A DNA stretch of 28,118 nt from JAJDGF01 sp031549325. GTDB taxonomy: Bacteria; Bacillota; Clostridia; Christensenellales; Aristaeellaceae. The position numbers were made by a program, and so were the translations under genes. Below are positions 7,140-15,090 of the stretch, one piece after another. Below the pieces are notes generated by a model that saw nothing but the letters and a program-made list of their open reading frames with translations, searched no databases and was not told the DNA's origin. Positions within the stretch are counted from its first letter, which is position 1. The number at the start of each line of letters is the position of its first letter. The DNA lies in contig JAVBQA010000098.1 of NCBI GenBank assembly GCA_031549325.1, positions 1 to 28,118 on the forward strand. The letters run 5' to 3'.

Positions 7140-8643
7140 CTTTCCGCACTCCTTTGATTCCAAACTGGGTGGCGGCCGTCATGATCGCGTCCTGCGTGGC
7201 TTCGCCCGCCGTGAATTCACCGGTGACCCGTCCATCGCACATCACGATGATCCGGTCGGCCATGCCCAGCACCTCGGGCATTTCGCTGGAGACAAACAGC
7301 ACGCCGATGCCCTCATGCTTCAGCTGGTTCATCAGGTGGTAGATCTCGACCTTGGCGGCCACGTCAATGCCGCGCGTGGGTTCGTCAAACAGCATCAGGT
7401 CAGCGTCGCGCACCAGCCACTTGCCCACGACCACCTTTTGCTGGTTGCCGCCGGACAGGTTTTTGGCCTCCACCAGCTGGGACGCGGTCTTGATCTTCAG
7501 CTCCTCAATGGCGCGCCCGGTCAGCTGGGTTTCCTTCTTCGTGTCGAGCTTGAACAGTTTGCCGACCAGCTTGTCCAGATTGGCCAGGCCCACGTTTTCG
7601 CGCACGGGCAGCGCCACGCACAGCCCCTCTTTTTTGCGGTCCTCGGGCACGCAGGCGATGCCCGCCTTGATGGCGTCTGTGGGCGAGCCGACGCTGATTG
7701 CCTTGCCGCCAAGCAGTATCTCGCCGCTGTCGATGGGATCCACGCCGAAGAGGGCGCGCATCAGCTCGGTGCGCCCCGCGCCCATCAGCCCCGCGAAGCC
7801 CAGGATCTCGCCCTTGCGCAGGCTGAAGCTGACGTCCTTGACCATCTTGCCCGCGTTCAGGTGGCGCACCTCAAGCACGGTGTCGCCCAGCGCGCAGTCC
7901 ACATGCGGAAATTTCTCGGTGATCTCCCTGCCAACCATCAGCGAGATGATCTCGGGCAGGCTGGTGTCCGCGAAATCCTTGGTGGCGACGAACTTTCCGT
8001 CGCGCAGCACGGTGACCCGGTCCACGATGGGCGCCAGCTCCTCCAGGCGGTGGGTGATGTACACGATGCCCACGCCCTTGTGCTTAAGCTCTAAAATGAT
8101 GCGGTTCAGGTCCTGCACCTCGCGCGCGGTCAGCGCCGAGGTGGGCTCGTCCATGATGAGCACCTTGCAGTTGGTGGAGATGGCCTTGGCGATTTCCACC
8201 ATCTGCTGGCCGCCCACGGGCAGCCGCCCCACGATGGTGGTGGGTTTGATGGCGATGTTGAGTTCTTTCAGATATTTGGCCGCCTGCTGGTTCAGATCCT
8301 TCTGGCGGATTTTGGTGTATTTGGTCTGCTCGCGCCCGAGAAACATGTTCTCAGCCACGGTCAGGTGCTGGCACATATTCAGCTCCTGGTGGATGATCGC
8401 GATGCCGAGCTCCTGCGCCCGCCTGGGCGTGAGCTGGCCGTGGGCCTGACCGGAAACAAAGTATTCGCCGCCGTCACGGGTGTAGATGCCGCTGAGGATC
8501 TTCATCAGCGTGGACTTGCCCGCGCCGTTCTCCCCGAGCAGCGCGTGCACCTCGCCGGGCCGCAGGTCAAACTGCACGCCGTCCAGCGCCCTCACGCCCG
8601 GAAACGCCTTGTCGATCCCGCGCATCTCGATGAGCTTTTCCAA
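7129..8643 (-). CDS. rbsA: Sugar ABC transporter ATP-binding protein, two ABC domains (RbsA family)
   Basis: The start chosen is TTG 8643, because GAAGGGAGG lies 9 nt upstream; an in-frame TTG at 8673 would place this site inside the gene. The product is 504 residues, the usual RbsA length. The first ABC domain has Walker A GENGAGKST, signature LPVGGQQMVEIAKAI (usually LSVGQQQ) and Walker B VLIMDEPTSAL. The second has the degenerate Walker A GLMGAGRTEL typical of CUT2 ATPases, signature NLSGGNQQKVVVGKWL and Walker B LMLFDEPTRGID. It energises import through RbsC. It is the first gene of the rbsA-C-B operon, divergent from the ROK regulator gene; likely operators lie over its promoter. Confidence 0.92.
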   Translation of the reverse strand: MEKLIEMRGIDKAFPGVRALDGVQFDLRPGEVHALLGENGAGKSTLMKILSGIYTRDGGEYFVSGQAHGQLTPRRAQELGIAIIHQELNMCQHLTVAENMFLGREQTKYTKIRQKDLNQQAAKYLKELNIAIKPTTIVGRLPVGGQQMVEIAKAISTNCKVLIMDEPTSALTAREVQDLNRIILELKHKGVGIVYITHRLEELAPIVDRVTVLRDGKFVATKDFADTSLPEIISLMVGREITEKFPHVDCALGDTVLEVRHLNAGKMVKDVSFSLRKGEILGFAGLMGAGRTELMRALFGVDPIDSGEILLGGKAISVGSPTDAIKAGIACVPEDRKKEGLCVALPVRENVGLANLDKLVGKLFKLDTKKETQLTGRAIEELKIKTASQLVEAKNLSGGNQQKVVVGKWLVRDADLMLFDEPTRGIDVAAKVEIYHLMNQLKHEGIGVLFVSSEMPEVLGMADRIIVMCDGRVTGEFTAGEATQDAIMTAATQFGIKGVRKDAV

Positions 8644-8681
8644 GGATGGCGTCCTCCCTTCGCGCTCGGTCAAACATAGGT

Positions 8682-8744
8682 TGTTTCTATAGTAAACACC
8701 ATTTACATAGAATTGTCAATATGTTTCTAATAAAAAGTGTTTAC
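8682..8744 (-). promoter_or_regulatory. Promoter and probable ROK operators of the rbsACB-type operon
   Basis: On the minus strand a perfect -35 TTGACA (8714-8719) is followed at 17 nt by TTTACT or at 19 nt by TACTAT. The -10 is covered by the palindrome TGTTTCTATAGTAAACA (8682-8698; TGTTT-N7-AAACA). An overlapping inverted repeat, TTCTAT..GTAAA / TTTAC..ATAGAA, runs 8685-8712. TGTTTCTA recurs at 8722-8729, exactly 40 bp away, and GTAAACAC (8692-8699) is matched in inverse by GTGTTTAC (8737-8744). This fits repression by the adjacent ROK regulator, possibly with two sites. Confidence 0.65.
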
Positions 8745-8812
8745 AATTTTTATGCCGCAACTTTGTGACATATTTTTGTGCAAGACCTCTATTATTTTTG
8801 CTGCAGATGAAG

Positions 8813-8818
8813 TATACT
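8813..8818 (+). promoter_or_regulatory. Candidate -10 box of the ROK regulator gene
   Basis: TATACT lies in an AT-rich stretch 83 nt before the ROK start. No good -35 box is seen at the right spacing, so this is tentative. Confidence 0.3.
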
Positions 8819-8901
8819 ATGAAATCGTAAGGACGTCAATGGACAATGCTACTCAAAACGATAGAGATACGATACACTCGAGCGAGAAGGGAGGGATCGC
8901 C

Positions 8902-10092
8902 ATGCAGGGCAAGGCGCGCAGTCCGCGCAACGTGCAATACCTGCGCAAGAGCAACCGCGGCGCGATCCTTCGCAAGCTGGCGGAGCTAAAGCAATCCACG
9001 CGGGTGGAGCTGGCGGGCGCACTGGGGCTGACCAAGATGGCCATTTCCACCATCGTGGCCGATCTGGTGAAGGAAGGCCTGGTGGAGGAGTGCGGCCAGC
9101 TTTTGCCCGAGGAGGGCCAATGCGCGCAGGGCATCGGCCGAAAGCCCATGGCGCTGCGCATCCCGCCGATGCGGGTAAACCTGATCGGGCTTTTGCTGAC
9201 CCGCCACGAGATCCAGTGCCTAGCGATGGATCTTAGCGGCGCGCGGATCGGCAGCGCGACCACGCCGATTCCGGAGCGGATCACCAACGCCGAGTTCGAG
9301 GCGATGCTGGTTTCGGAAGTTGGGCGCATGCTGCGCGCGCACAGGCAGCTCACGTTTGTGGGGATCGGGGTCAGCTCGCTGGGCCCGCTGGACATTGAGG
9401 AACAGGTGTTGCTGTATCCGCCGAATTTCCGGGGGCTGGGCGGCGTGAAGATCGGGCGGCTGCTGAAGCGCGAGTTCCATCTGCCGGTGTATATGGACAA
9501 CGACATGAACTGCTGCGCGCTGGCTGAGCAGTTTTACGGGGTGGGCCGCCAGACGGCGAACATGATCTATGTGGGGTTTGGCAGCGGCGTCGGGGCCGGG
9601 GTGATTCTGGGGGGCGCGATGCTGCATGGCGGGAACGGATTCGCCGGAGAGCTGGGTCATGTGTCCACCGACCTCGACGGGCCGCTGTGCTCGTGCGGGC
9701 AGCGGGGATGCCTTGAGATGTACACGTCGACGGGGGCGCTGCTGAGGGGATCGGGCGCGGCGGACATCGCCGAGCTTCGCCAGCTGGCGCGGCAGACGGC
9801 GCCGCCGCCAATGGTGCGCCAGTGCATGGATGACTACCTGCGGGCGATCAACAACGCGCTGGTGACGGTGGCGAATCTGTTCGACCCGGACATCATCATC
9901 GTGGGCGACGAGCATGGCCTGCTGGGCGCGGCGGAGATGGAGATGCTGCGGCAGAACCTGAACGCGCGCATGTTCCAGCACGGCTTCAAGACGATCCGGA
10001 TCGAGCCCAATGGGTTTGGCACGGAGAACGCGCTGGTCGGCGGCGCGGCGCTGGTGGCACAGGAGATCTTTCGGGGAAAGCTGGCGCTGTAA
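8902..10092 (+). CDS. ROK family transcriptional regulator (NagC/XylR type)
   Basis: The start is ATG 8902, because GAAGGGAGGG precedes it and the upstream in-frame extension from 8737 runs through the promoter region. The 396-residue product has an N-terminal winged helix (about 15-65; VELAGALGLTKMAISTIVADLVKEGLV). A ROK domain follows, with MDNDMN (198-203), VGFGSGVGAGVILGG (224-238) and the zinc-binding signature H253 with C263-x-C265-x4-C270 (GHVSTD...CSCGQRGCLE). The kinase-type N-terminal DxGxT phosphate motif is not seen, as in ROK regulators. It is divergent from the rbsACB-type operon and is the obvious candidate for sugar-responsive repression of it through the palindromes at 8682-8744. 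Confidence 0.9.
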   Translation: MQGKARSPRNVQYLRKSNRGAILRKLAELKQSTRVELAGALGLTKMAISTIVADLVKEGLVEECGQLLPEEGQCAQGIGRKPMALRIPPMRVNLIGLLLTRHEIQCLAMDLSGARIGSATTPIPERITNAEFEAMLVSEVGRMLRAHRQLTFVGIGVSSLGPLDIEEQVLLYPPNFRGLGGVKIGRLLKREFHLPVYMDNDMNCCALAEQFYGVGRQTANMIYVGFGSGVGAGVILGGAMLHGGNGFAGELGHVSTDLDGPLCSCGQRGCLEMYTSTGALLRGSGAADIAELRQLARQTAPPPMVRQCMDDYLRAINNALVTVANLFDPDIIIVGDEHGLLGAAEMEMLRQNLNARMFQHGFKTIRIEPNGFGTENALVGGAALVAQEIFRGKLAL

Positions 10093-10167
10093 CGGGCTGA
10101 CGGACTGCCTCAGTCGTCTCGTTTCACCCGTCCTCGCCGACTCCTTGCCCGCCGCACGCAAGTCCCG

Positions 10168-10203
10168 CAAAACAAAGCACCAAGCGCGATGCGCTCGGTG
10201 CTT
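10168..10203 (-). terminator. Probable terminator of tmcAL
   Basis: AAGCACC-A-AGCGC pairs with GCGCT-C-GGTGCTT around GAT (10175-10203), a stem of 12 pairs and one mismatch. On the minus strand it is followed by TTTGTTTT. It lies beyond the tmcAL stop, with the ROK gene ending on the opposite strand. Confidence 0.55.
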
Positions 10204-10271
10204 CAGGCTGTCAAAAAAGTATATGTCCTGCAGGCGTGGAATGTTGAGCTTGCAGAACAGCCCGGCCCAAG

Positions 10272-10303
10272 GGGTTTTCGGAAGCCGAAGTCCCCGAAAA
10301 CCC
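10272..10303. repeat. Perfect 10-bp-stem hairpin between ROK and tmcAL genes
   Basis: GGGTTTTCGG (10272-10281) pairs with CCGAAAACCC (10294-10303) around a 12-nt loop. There is no U-tract on either strand. The 244-bp region 10093-10336 holds only this hairpin and the terminator at 10168-10203; no gene is seen in it. Confidence 0.5.
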
Positions 10304-10336
10304 TCATGGAACAGGTTGTTTGTCCATCGCGGCGAA

Positions 10337-11551
10337 TCATTCACGGTCTTCCTGAAGGCACTCGTAGTTCACGATCATCTTCTCCGTGTAATCCCTGCCC
10401 GCCTTCCGAAGCTCCGGATTCCCCGTGCACAGCCCCCACAAATCCGTCGCTCTCCTCTCCAGCGAGAAGCACCGGTCGCCCTCAAGCTGCATCGGGCTGC
10501 TGATGACCGGGATTCCAGACATCGCCGCCATGTCGCGCATCAGCGGGCGCGCGCTGTCCTTGAACCCCAGGATCCGCGCGTACGGCGGCCCGGGGTACTG
10601 CTCCGCCAGCGTCTTGTCCAGCCCCAGCAGCGCGTAGGTGCAGATCCGCGACAGCCGCGCCTGCGTGTAGCGCTTGCACTTGAGCATCGTCAGCAGCTGC
10701 TCGCGCGTGGCCGCTTCCTGCGCCTTTTTCTTGATGCGCATCTCCAGCCCCTCCGAGATGTCGGGCAGCCGCGCGATCTGCTCGGCCTCCAGCGCCCGCA
10801 GCCGATACAGCAGCAGGTTGTCCAGCTGGCCCGCGTCGGCCATCAGGTCCGGGCTCGTCTCGCGCATCAGTTTCGCCGCGCGCTCGGGCATCGCCGCGTA
10901 CGCCGCCTCCAGATTGCCCTGCCTCACCGCTTCACGGATGGCGCTCGCCGAGGCGATCTCCCCCATGTCCAGCGAGTGATAGTCGTTGTTTCTGCGCACC
11001 ACGCACAGGTTCATGGGCCTGGACAGCCGCGCGTTCGCCTGGATGTACTCCAGCGCCAGCACGGTGTTGGGCGCGTTAATCCACTCAGCCGGCATCTCGA
11101 GGAACTCGGACAGCGCCTCGCCCCGCGCCCTCGGATAAGACTTCCCGGCGGCCAGGTGCACATGGATCCTCCGGCTCAGCTCGGGCGGCTCCTTCGACAG
11201 CGCGTCGGCCATCATCTTGAGCAGCTTTAGGTCGGCGATCTCGCAACCGAAGGACAGCATGTCGATGATCCCGAGCGCCCCCAGCATCCCCACGCCGCCC
11301 TGGGCAAACCGGTCGGCAGGGCGCACCGCAAACAGCGCGGGCAGCTCCAGCACGATGTCAGCCCCAGCGGAAAGCGCCATTTGTACCCGCGTCCACTTAT
11401 CGATGAGCGCGGGTTCCCCCCGCTGGGTGAACGCGCCGCTCATCACCACCACCAGATAGTCGCAACCGGTCAGCTCGCGCGTCTGCTGGATGTGGTAGGC
11501 GTGGCCGCTGTGGAAGGGATTGTATTCCGCGATGATACCCGCTGTCAGCAT
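10337..11551 (-). CDS. tmcAL: tRNA(Met) cytidine acetate ligase (TmcAL, YlbM family)
   Basis: The 404-residue protein starts at ATG 11551, with GGAGG 7 nt upstream. The N-terminal nucleotidyltransferase motif GIIAEYNPFHSGHAYH (5-20) is the hallmark of the family. VVVMSGAFTQRGEPALIDKWTRVQMALSAGADIVLELP follows, and the C-terminal half is mostly helical. Full length agrees with the family (about 400). TmcAL uses acetate and ATP to make N4-acetylcytidine at the wobble position of elongator tRNA-Met, which guards against misreading AUA. It stands alone here with its own promoter and terminator, so this is a single-gene unit. Confidence 0.93.
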   Translation of the reverse strand: MLTAGIIAEYNPFHSGHAYHIQQTRELTGCDYLVVVMSGAFTQRGEPALIDKWTRVQMALSAGADIVLELPALFAVRPADRFAQGGVGMLGALGIIDMLSFGCEIADLKLLKMMADALSKEPPELSRRIHVHLAAGKSYPRARGEALSEFLEMPAEWINAPNTVLALEYIQANARLSRPMNLCVVRRNNDYHSLDMGEIASASAIREAVRQGNLEAAYAAMPERAAKLMRETSPDLMADAGQLDNLLLYRLRALEAEQIARLPDISEGLEMRIKKKAQEAATREQLLTMLKCKRYTQARLSRICTYALLGLDKTLAEQYPGPPYARILGFKDSARPLMRDMAAMSGIPVISSPMQLEGDRCFSLERRATDLWGLCTGNPELRKAGRDYTEKMIVNYECLQEDRE

Positions 11552-11583
11552 TTGGCACCTCCGAGCGATGTATTCACGCCTCC

Positions 11584-11612
11584 ATTCTACCCGAATTCGT
11601 CAGTTTTCGCAA
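11584..11612 (-). promoter_or_regulatory. Promoter of tmcAL
   Basis: On the minus strand -35 TTGCGA (11607-11612), 17-nt spacer and -10 TAGAAT (11584-11589), 32 nt before the ATG. Confidence 0.55.
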
Positions 11613-11678
11613 GCCGAAAAGGACTTTTGGGTTCCGGCGTCGAATCGTATGCCGACCACCAATCCAAAGGAGACATTC

Positions 11679-12254
11679 ATGGCAAAGCTATACTTCCGCT
11701 ACGGCGCGATGGGGTCGAGCAAGACCGCCAATGCGATCATGGTTCACTACAACTATCAGGAGATGGGTCAAAAGCCGCTGATGATCAAGCCCCACGTGGA
11801 GCAGCGCGACGGCGACCACCTGGTCACCTCCCGCTCGGGTTTGTCCTGCCCGTGCCTCTACATGGAGGAGCTGACCGACGACATTGCAAAGGCGCACGAC
11901 TGCTTGATCGTGGACGAGGCGCAGTTTTTGAGCCGCGAGCAGGTGAAGCAGCTGGTGCACATCGTGGACGACCTGAACGTTCCCGTGATCGCGTACGGGC
12001 TGCGCGCCGACTTCCGGGGCGAGCTGTTCCCGGGCAGCGCGGCGCTGCTGGCCTGGTCGGATACGATCGAAGAAGTCAAGACCGTGTGCTGGTGCGGGCG
12101 CAAGGCCACCTACAACACGCGGCTGCAGGACGGCAAGGTGATCAAAGAGGGCGCGCAGGTGATGCTGGGCGGCAACGACAGCTACACCAGCTTGTGCCGA
12201 AAGCACTGGACGGAGGGGAATTTGGGTGATGGAACACATCGAAAAGATCACTGA
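11679..12254 (+). CDS. tdk: Thymidine kinase (type II)
   Basis: The 191-residue protein starts at ATG 11679, with AAAGGAG upstream; the frame extends to 11520 but without a supporting site. Walker A is GAMGSSKT (9-16) and Walker B with catalytic glutamate is IVDEAQF (77-83). The lasso/lid region is YGLRADFRGELF (106-117). The C-terminal zinc-type residues are C137, C139, C173 and H176 (VCWCGRKA ... LCRKHW). It phosphorylates thymidine to dTMP with ATP in the salvage pathway. Its last 29 nt overlap the GNAT gene in another frame, suggesting the two are translated together. Confidence 0.93.
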   Translation: MAKLYFRYGAMGSSKTANAIMVHYNYQEMGQKPLMIKPHVEQRDGDHLVTSRSGLSCPCLYMEELTDDIAKAHDCLIVDEAQFLSREQVKQLVHIVDDLNVPVIAYGLRADFRGELFPGSAALLAWSDTIEEVKTVCWCGRKATYNTRLQDGKVIKEGAQVMLGGNDSYTSLCRKHWTEGNLGDGTHRKDH

Positions 12255-12669
12255 ACTCGCTGAAAAGCGGCGGTACATGGACTTGCTTCTGCTCGCTGAT
12301 CCGGAGGAGGACGTCGTCATGGCGTACCTGCCTGCCGGCGAGTTGTTCGTGCTGTTTGCAGACGACGTGGCGGTGTGCGAGGCCGTGATGACCAGGCGCC
12401 CAGACGGCATCGAGCTGAAGAACCTTGCCACCGACCCGGTTCATCAAAAGAAGGGATACGCCGGGAGGCTGATCGAGTTTCTGTGCGGGCACTACAAGGG
12501 ACTGTACGAAGCGATGTTCGTCGGAACCGCGTTCCCCGGGCTGTATGAGCGCTGGGGATTTCAGTATGTCTACACCGTGAAAAACTTTTTCGTGGACAAC
12601 TACAAGGAACCGATCATCGACGAGGGACGGCTGTGCGTGGACATGATTTACTATGTAAGGGCGCTGTAG
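12226..12669 (+). CDS. GNAT family N-acetyltransferase
   Basis: The 147-residue protein starts at GTG 12226, with GGAGGGG 9 nt upstream; the adjacent ATG at 12229 is an alternative at less favourable spacing. It has a compact GNAT fold: acidic strand region EAVMTRRPDGIELKNLATDP (52-71), acetyl-CoA pyrophosphate loop Q74-x-x-G77-x-A79 (HQKKGYAGRLIEFL), and FPGLYERWGFQYV near the C-terminus, as often found in GNATs. Lysine or small-molecule N-acetylation is likely; the acceptor is unknown. The 29-nt overlap with tdk implies coupled translation, although no functional link between the families is established. Confidence 0.85.
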   Translation: MMEHIEKITELAEKRRYMDLLLLADPEEDVVMAYLPAGELFVLFADDVAVCEAVMTRRPDGIELKNLATDPVHQKKGYAGRLIEFLCGHYKGLYEAMFVGTAFPGLYERWGFQYVYTVKNFFVDNYKEPIIDEGRLCVDMIYYVRAL

Positions 12670-12752
12670 CCGCGCGGACGCGACAGACCGACTCCCGCAT
12701 ACTCGTTCGCTCTGGAGGGGCGTCCTTCATGGCGTCCGCCGACTCCCCGGCA

Positions 12753-12789
12753 CAAGCAACGGGGCGCACGATGTGCGCCCCGTTGCTTG
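12753..12789. terminator. Strong hairpin between convergent GNAT and citramalate synthase genes
   Basis: A perfect 17-bp stem, CAAGCAACGGGGCGCAC (12753-12769) with its complement (12773-12789) and a GAT loop. It lacks a clear U-tract on either strand, so it may act as a structural or bidirectional terminator without the canonical tail. Confidence 0.55.
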
Positions 12790-12817
12790 CGTAATCAAGC
12801 CAAATCCCCACACCTGC

Positions 12818-14404
12818 TCAGCCGTCCCAGCCATCCAGCTCGCGCATGAGCATGTAATCGATGGAGTCGGTCAGGGCGATGAAGCTGGCCTCGATGATGT
12901 TGCCGGACACGCCCACGGTGGTCCAGTCGTGCCCGCCGTCGGTGGACTCGATCACCACGCGCACGTCGGACGCGGTGCCATGGCTGTCCACCACGCGCAC
13001 CTTGAAGTCCACTAGCCGCATGTTTGCCAGGCACGGAAAGAATCGCGTCAGCGCCTTGCGCACCGCCAGGTCCAGCGCGTTGACCGGGCCGTCGCCCTCG
13101 TCGGCGGCAATCTCGATCTGCCCATCCACACGCACCTTGACATAGGCTTGGGCGTTCAGCTTGTTCTCTGGCTTGCGCGAAACCACATGGAAATCCAGCA
13201 CCTCGAAGAAGTTGCGCCGCCGTCCGAGCGCGCCGAGCACCCGCAGGGTCAGCGAGCCGTCCGCCCCCTCAAAAGAATACCCCTGCTGCTCGAGCTTTTT
13301 GAGCATGCCCATGAGTTCGGCGGTGGCTTGGCTGTCCTTGCTCAGCTCGGGCGCGATGCCCGAAAGCCTGGTCATCAGCGCGCCGCGCCCGGCCATCTCG
13401 CTCACCAGAAACCGCCGCGCGTTGCCCACCAGCTCCGGACCGATGTGCTCGAAGGAGCGCGTATCTTTCAGCATGCCGTCGATGTGCATGCCGCCCTTGT
13501 GGGCGAACGCCGAGCGCCCCACGTAGGGGCTGTGCTCGTCCATGGCCAGATTTGCGATGTCGGCCACCAGCCGCGCGGCGCCGGAGATTGTCTGAAGCCG
13601 CCCTTCGGGCAGACAGCGGCAGTTCATCTTCAGTTCGAGATTGGGGATTACCTGGCACAGGTCGGCGTTGCCGCAGCGCTCTCCATAGCCGTTGATCGTG
13701 CCCTGCACCTGCGTCGCCCCGGCGGATACGCCCGCCAGCGTGCCCGCCGTGGCCAGCCCGCCGTCGTTGTGGCAATGGATCGCCACCGGCACGGGCATCT
13801 GCTCCACCACCAACCTCGTCACCCGCGCGATGTCGTCCGGCAGCGTGCCGCCGTTGGTGTCGCACAGCGCCACCCGCTGAGCGCCCGAATGCACGGCCGC
13901 GCGCAGCGTCCGCAGGGCGTAGTCGGGGTTTTCGAAATAGCCGTCGAAGAAATGCTCCGCGTCATAGAACACCGTTTGGCCGCCTTGCGCCAAGCGCGCG
14001 ACAGAATCCGCGATCAGCCGCAGATTCTCCTCGGGCGTGGCCTTGAGCACATGCGCCACGTGCAGCAGCGAGCTCTTGCCAAACAGCGAAACCACCTTCG
14101 CGCCCGAATCCTGGAGCGCCGTCAGCCCGGTGTCCTCGGCGGCCGCGCTGCCCACCCGGCAGGTGGAGCCAAACGCCACCAGCGTCGCCTGCTGAAGCTT
14201 GAGCTTATCCGTGGCATACCGAAAAAACGCCTGATCCTTGGGGTTGCTGGCCGGGTTGCCCGCCTCGATGTAGGGGATGCCCAGCGCGTCCAGCGCGCGG
14301 ATCACCTTCAGCTTGTCCTCGCGCGAAAACACCACGCCTTCGCCCTGCGCGCCGTCGCGCAGCGTGGTGTCCAGCACCTCGATGTTTCTACGCGGATTCG
14401 CCAT
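12818..14404 (-). CDS. cimA: (R)-citramalate synthase (CimA family)
   Basis: The 528-residue protein starts at ATG 14404, with GGAGG 8 nt upstream; the frame extends further but over the promoter. The DRE-TIM barrel has LDTTLRDGAQGEG (11-23), HCHND (210-214) and NGYGERCGNADL (238-249), giving the metal and catalytic residues of the alpha-IPMS/homocitrate/citramalate group. The C-terminal third (from about 390) is a LeuA-type allosteric domain ending near VGVSGNIIEASFIALTDSIDYML. Length and the early GAQGEG motif favour the citramalate synthase type over LeuA. The product condenses pyruvate with acetyl-CoA, the first step of threonine-independent isoleucine synthesis, and is probably feedback-inhibited by isoleucine. 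It has its own promoter, overlapping that of the divergent cluster. Confidence 0.9.
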   Translation of the reverse strand: MANPRRNIEVLDTTLRDGAQGEGVVFSREDKLKVIRALDALGIPYIEAGNPASNPKDQAFFRYATDKLKLQQATLVAFGSTCRVGSAAAEDTGLTALQDSGAKVVSLFGKSSLLHVAHVLKATPEENLRLIADSVARLAQGGQTVFYDAEHFFDGYFENPDYALRTLRAAVHSGAQRVALCDTNGGTLPDDIARVTRLVVEQMPVPVAIHCHNDGGLATAGTLAGVSAGATQVQGTINGYGERCGNADLCQVIPNLELKMNCRCLPEGRLQTISGAARLVADIANLAMDEHSPYVGRSAFAHKGGMHIDGMLKDTRSFEHIGPELVGNARRFLVSEMAGRGALMTRLSGIAPELSKDSQATAELMGMLKKLEQQGYSFEGADGSLTLRVLGALGRRRNFFEVLDFHVVSRKPENKLNAQAYVKVRVDGQIEIAADEGDGPVNALDLAVRKALTRFFPCLANMRLVDFKVRVVDSHGTASDVRVVIESTDGGHDWTTVGVSGNIIEASFIALTDSIDYMLMRELDGWDG

Positions 14405-14426
14405 GGTTTGCACCTCCGGATGCCCC

Positions 14427-14455
14427 ATTCTAGCAGGTTTTCGTGTGCTTGTCAA
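14427..14455 (-). promoter_or_regulatory. Promoter of cimA
   Basis: On the minus strand a perfect TTGACA (14450-14455), 17-nt spacer and TAGAAT (14427-14432). The -35 box overlaps that of the divergent promoter. Confidence 0.75.
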
Positions 14456-14478
14456 AGCGCAAGCATTTGTGATAAACT
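14449..14478 (+). promoter_or_regulatory. Promoter of the CBM9-like/ugd cluster
   Basis: TTGTCA (14449-14454), 18-nt spacer and TAAACT (14473-14478), 20 nt before the ATG at 14498. Its -35 hexamer shares five bases with the opposing cimA -35. Confidence 0.55.
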
Positions 14479-14497
14479 GGATCATGGAGGGATCCGA

Positions 14498-15079
14498 ATG
14501 AAGTCATACACAATCCGGAGGACAAAGCCGGAGACGGCCCGAATCGAGTGCTACCCCTGGGACGAGAGCGGCTACTGCCCGCTGGCCAAGGCGCGCGTCA
14601 GCTGGGACGAGCAGGGGCTGCTCGTGCAGATGGCCGCGCAGGAACAGACGGTTATCGCCAAGGAAACCAGAATCGGCGGCGCGGTGTGCAAAGACAGCTG
14701 CCTGGAGTTTTTCTTTCAGCCATGCCCGGACACGGATCCGCGCTACATCAACTGCGAAGTGAACGCCGGCGGCGTGATGCACCTCGGAATCGGCGCGGGG
14801 CGCGGGGCGCGGCAGGTGCTGACCGAGCTGCCCTCCGACATGGACGTGGTGGCCAGCATCAAACCGGGCGAGAGCTGGTCCGTGCGCTATTGGCTGCCCG
14901 CGTCGCTGATCCGGCGCTGGTTCCCGGCGTTCACGCTGACGCCGGGGCACGTCCTGCGCGGCAACTTCTACGCCTGTGACGAGAGCATCCACCCGCACTT
15001 TGGCTGCTGGGCGCCCGTCCAAACGCCACAGCCCGACTTTCATACCCCGGCGTTTTTCGGGGCACTGATCATCGAATAG
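14498..15079 (+). CDS. Carbohydrate-binding family 9-like protein
   Basis: The 193-residue protein starts at ATG 14498, with GGAGG 7 nt upstream; upstream in-frame codons lie inside the opposite-strand cimA gene and are rejected. The pattern resembles the DOMON-like CBM9 fold (PF06452-type): CYPWDESGYCPLAKARVSWDEQGLLVQM, then VCKDSCLEFFFQPCPDTDPRYINCEVNAGGVMHLGIG, then WSVRYWLPASLIRRW. No signal peptide is present, so it should be cytoplasmic. That is common for the standalone 'CBM9-like' proteins of Clostridia, whose ligand is unknown. It leads the cluster and lies 11 bp before ugd, so they are surely co-transcribed. A role in sugar or polysaccharide metabolism is inferred. Confidence 0.75.
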   Translation: MKSYTIRRTKPETARIECYPWDESGYCPLAKARVSWDEQGLLVQMAAQEQTVIAKETRIGGAVCKDSCLEFFFQPCPDTDPRYINCEVNAGGVMHLGIGAGRGARQVLTELPSDMDVVASIKPGESWSVRYWLPASLIRRWFPAFTLTPGHVLRGNFYACDESIHPHFGCWAPVQTPQPDFHTPAFFGALIIE

Positions 15080-15090
15080 ACAGGAGATAC

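Noticed and set aside
4871..8094. Long plus-strand open frames opposite rbsB, rbsC and rbsA
   Set aside because: Antisense shadows caused by high GC at third positions; the minus-strand products are clear family members.
8737..8901. Extended N-terminus of the ROK regulator from GTG 8737
   Set aside because: It runs through the AT-rich promoter/operator region, and the ATG at 8902 has a strong ribosome binding site and the normal family N-terminus.
13148..14497. Long plus-strand extension of the CBM9-like frame
   Set aside because: It lies opposite cimA; the 14498 start has a ribosome binding site and promoter.
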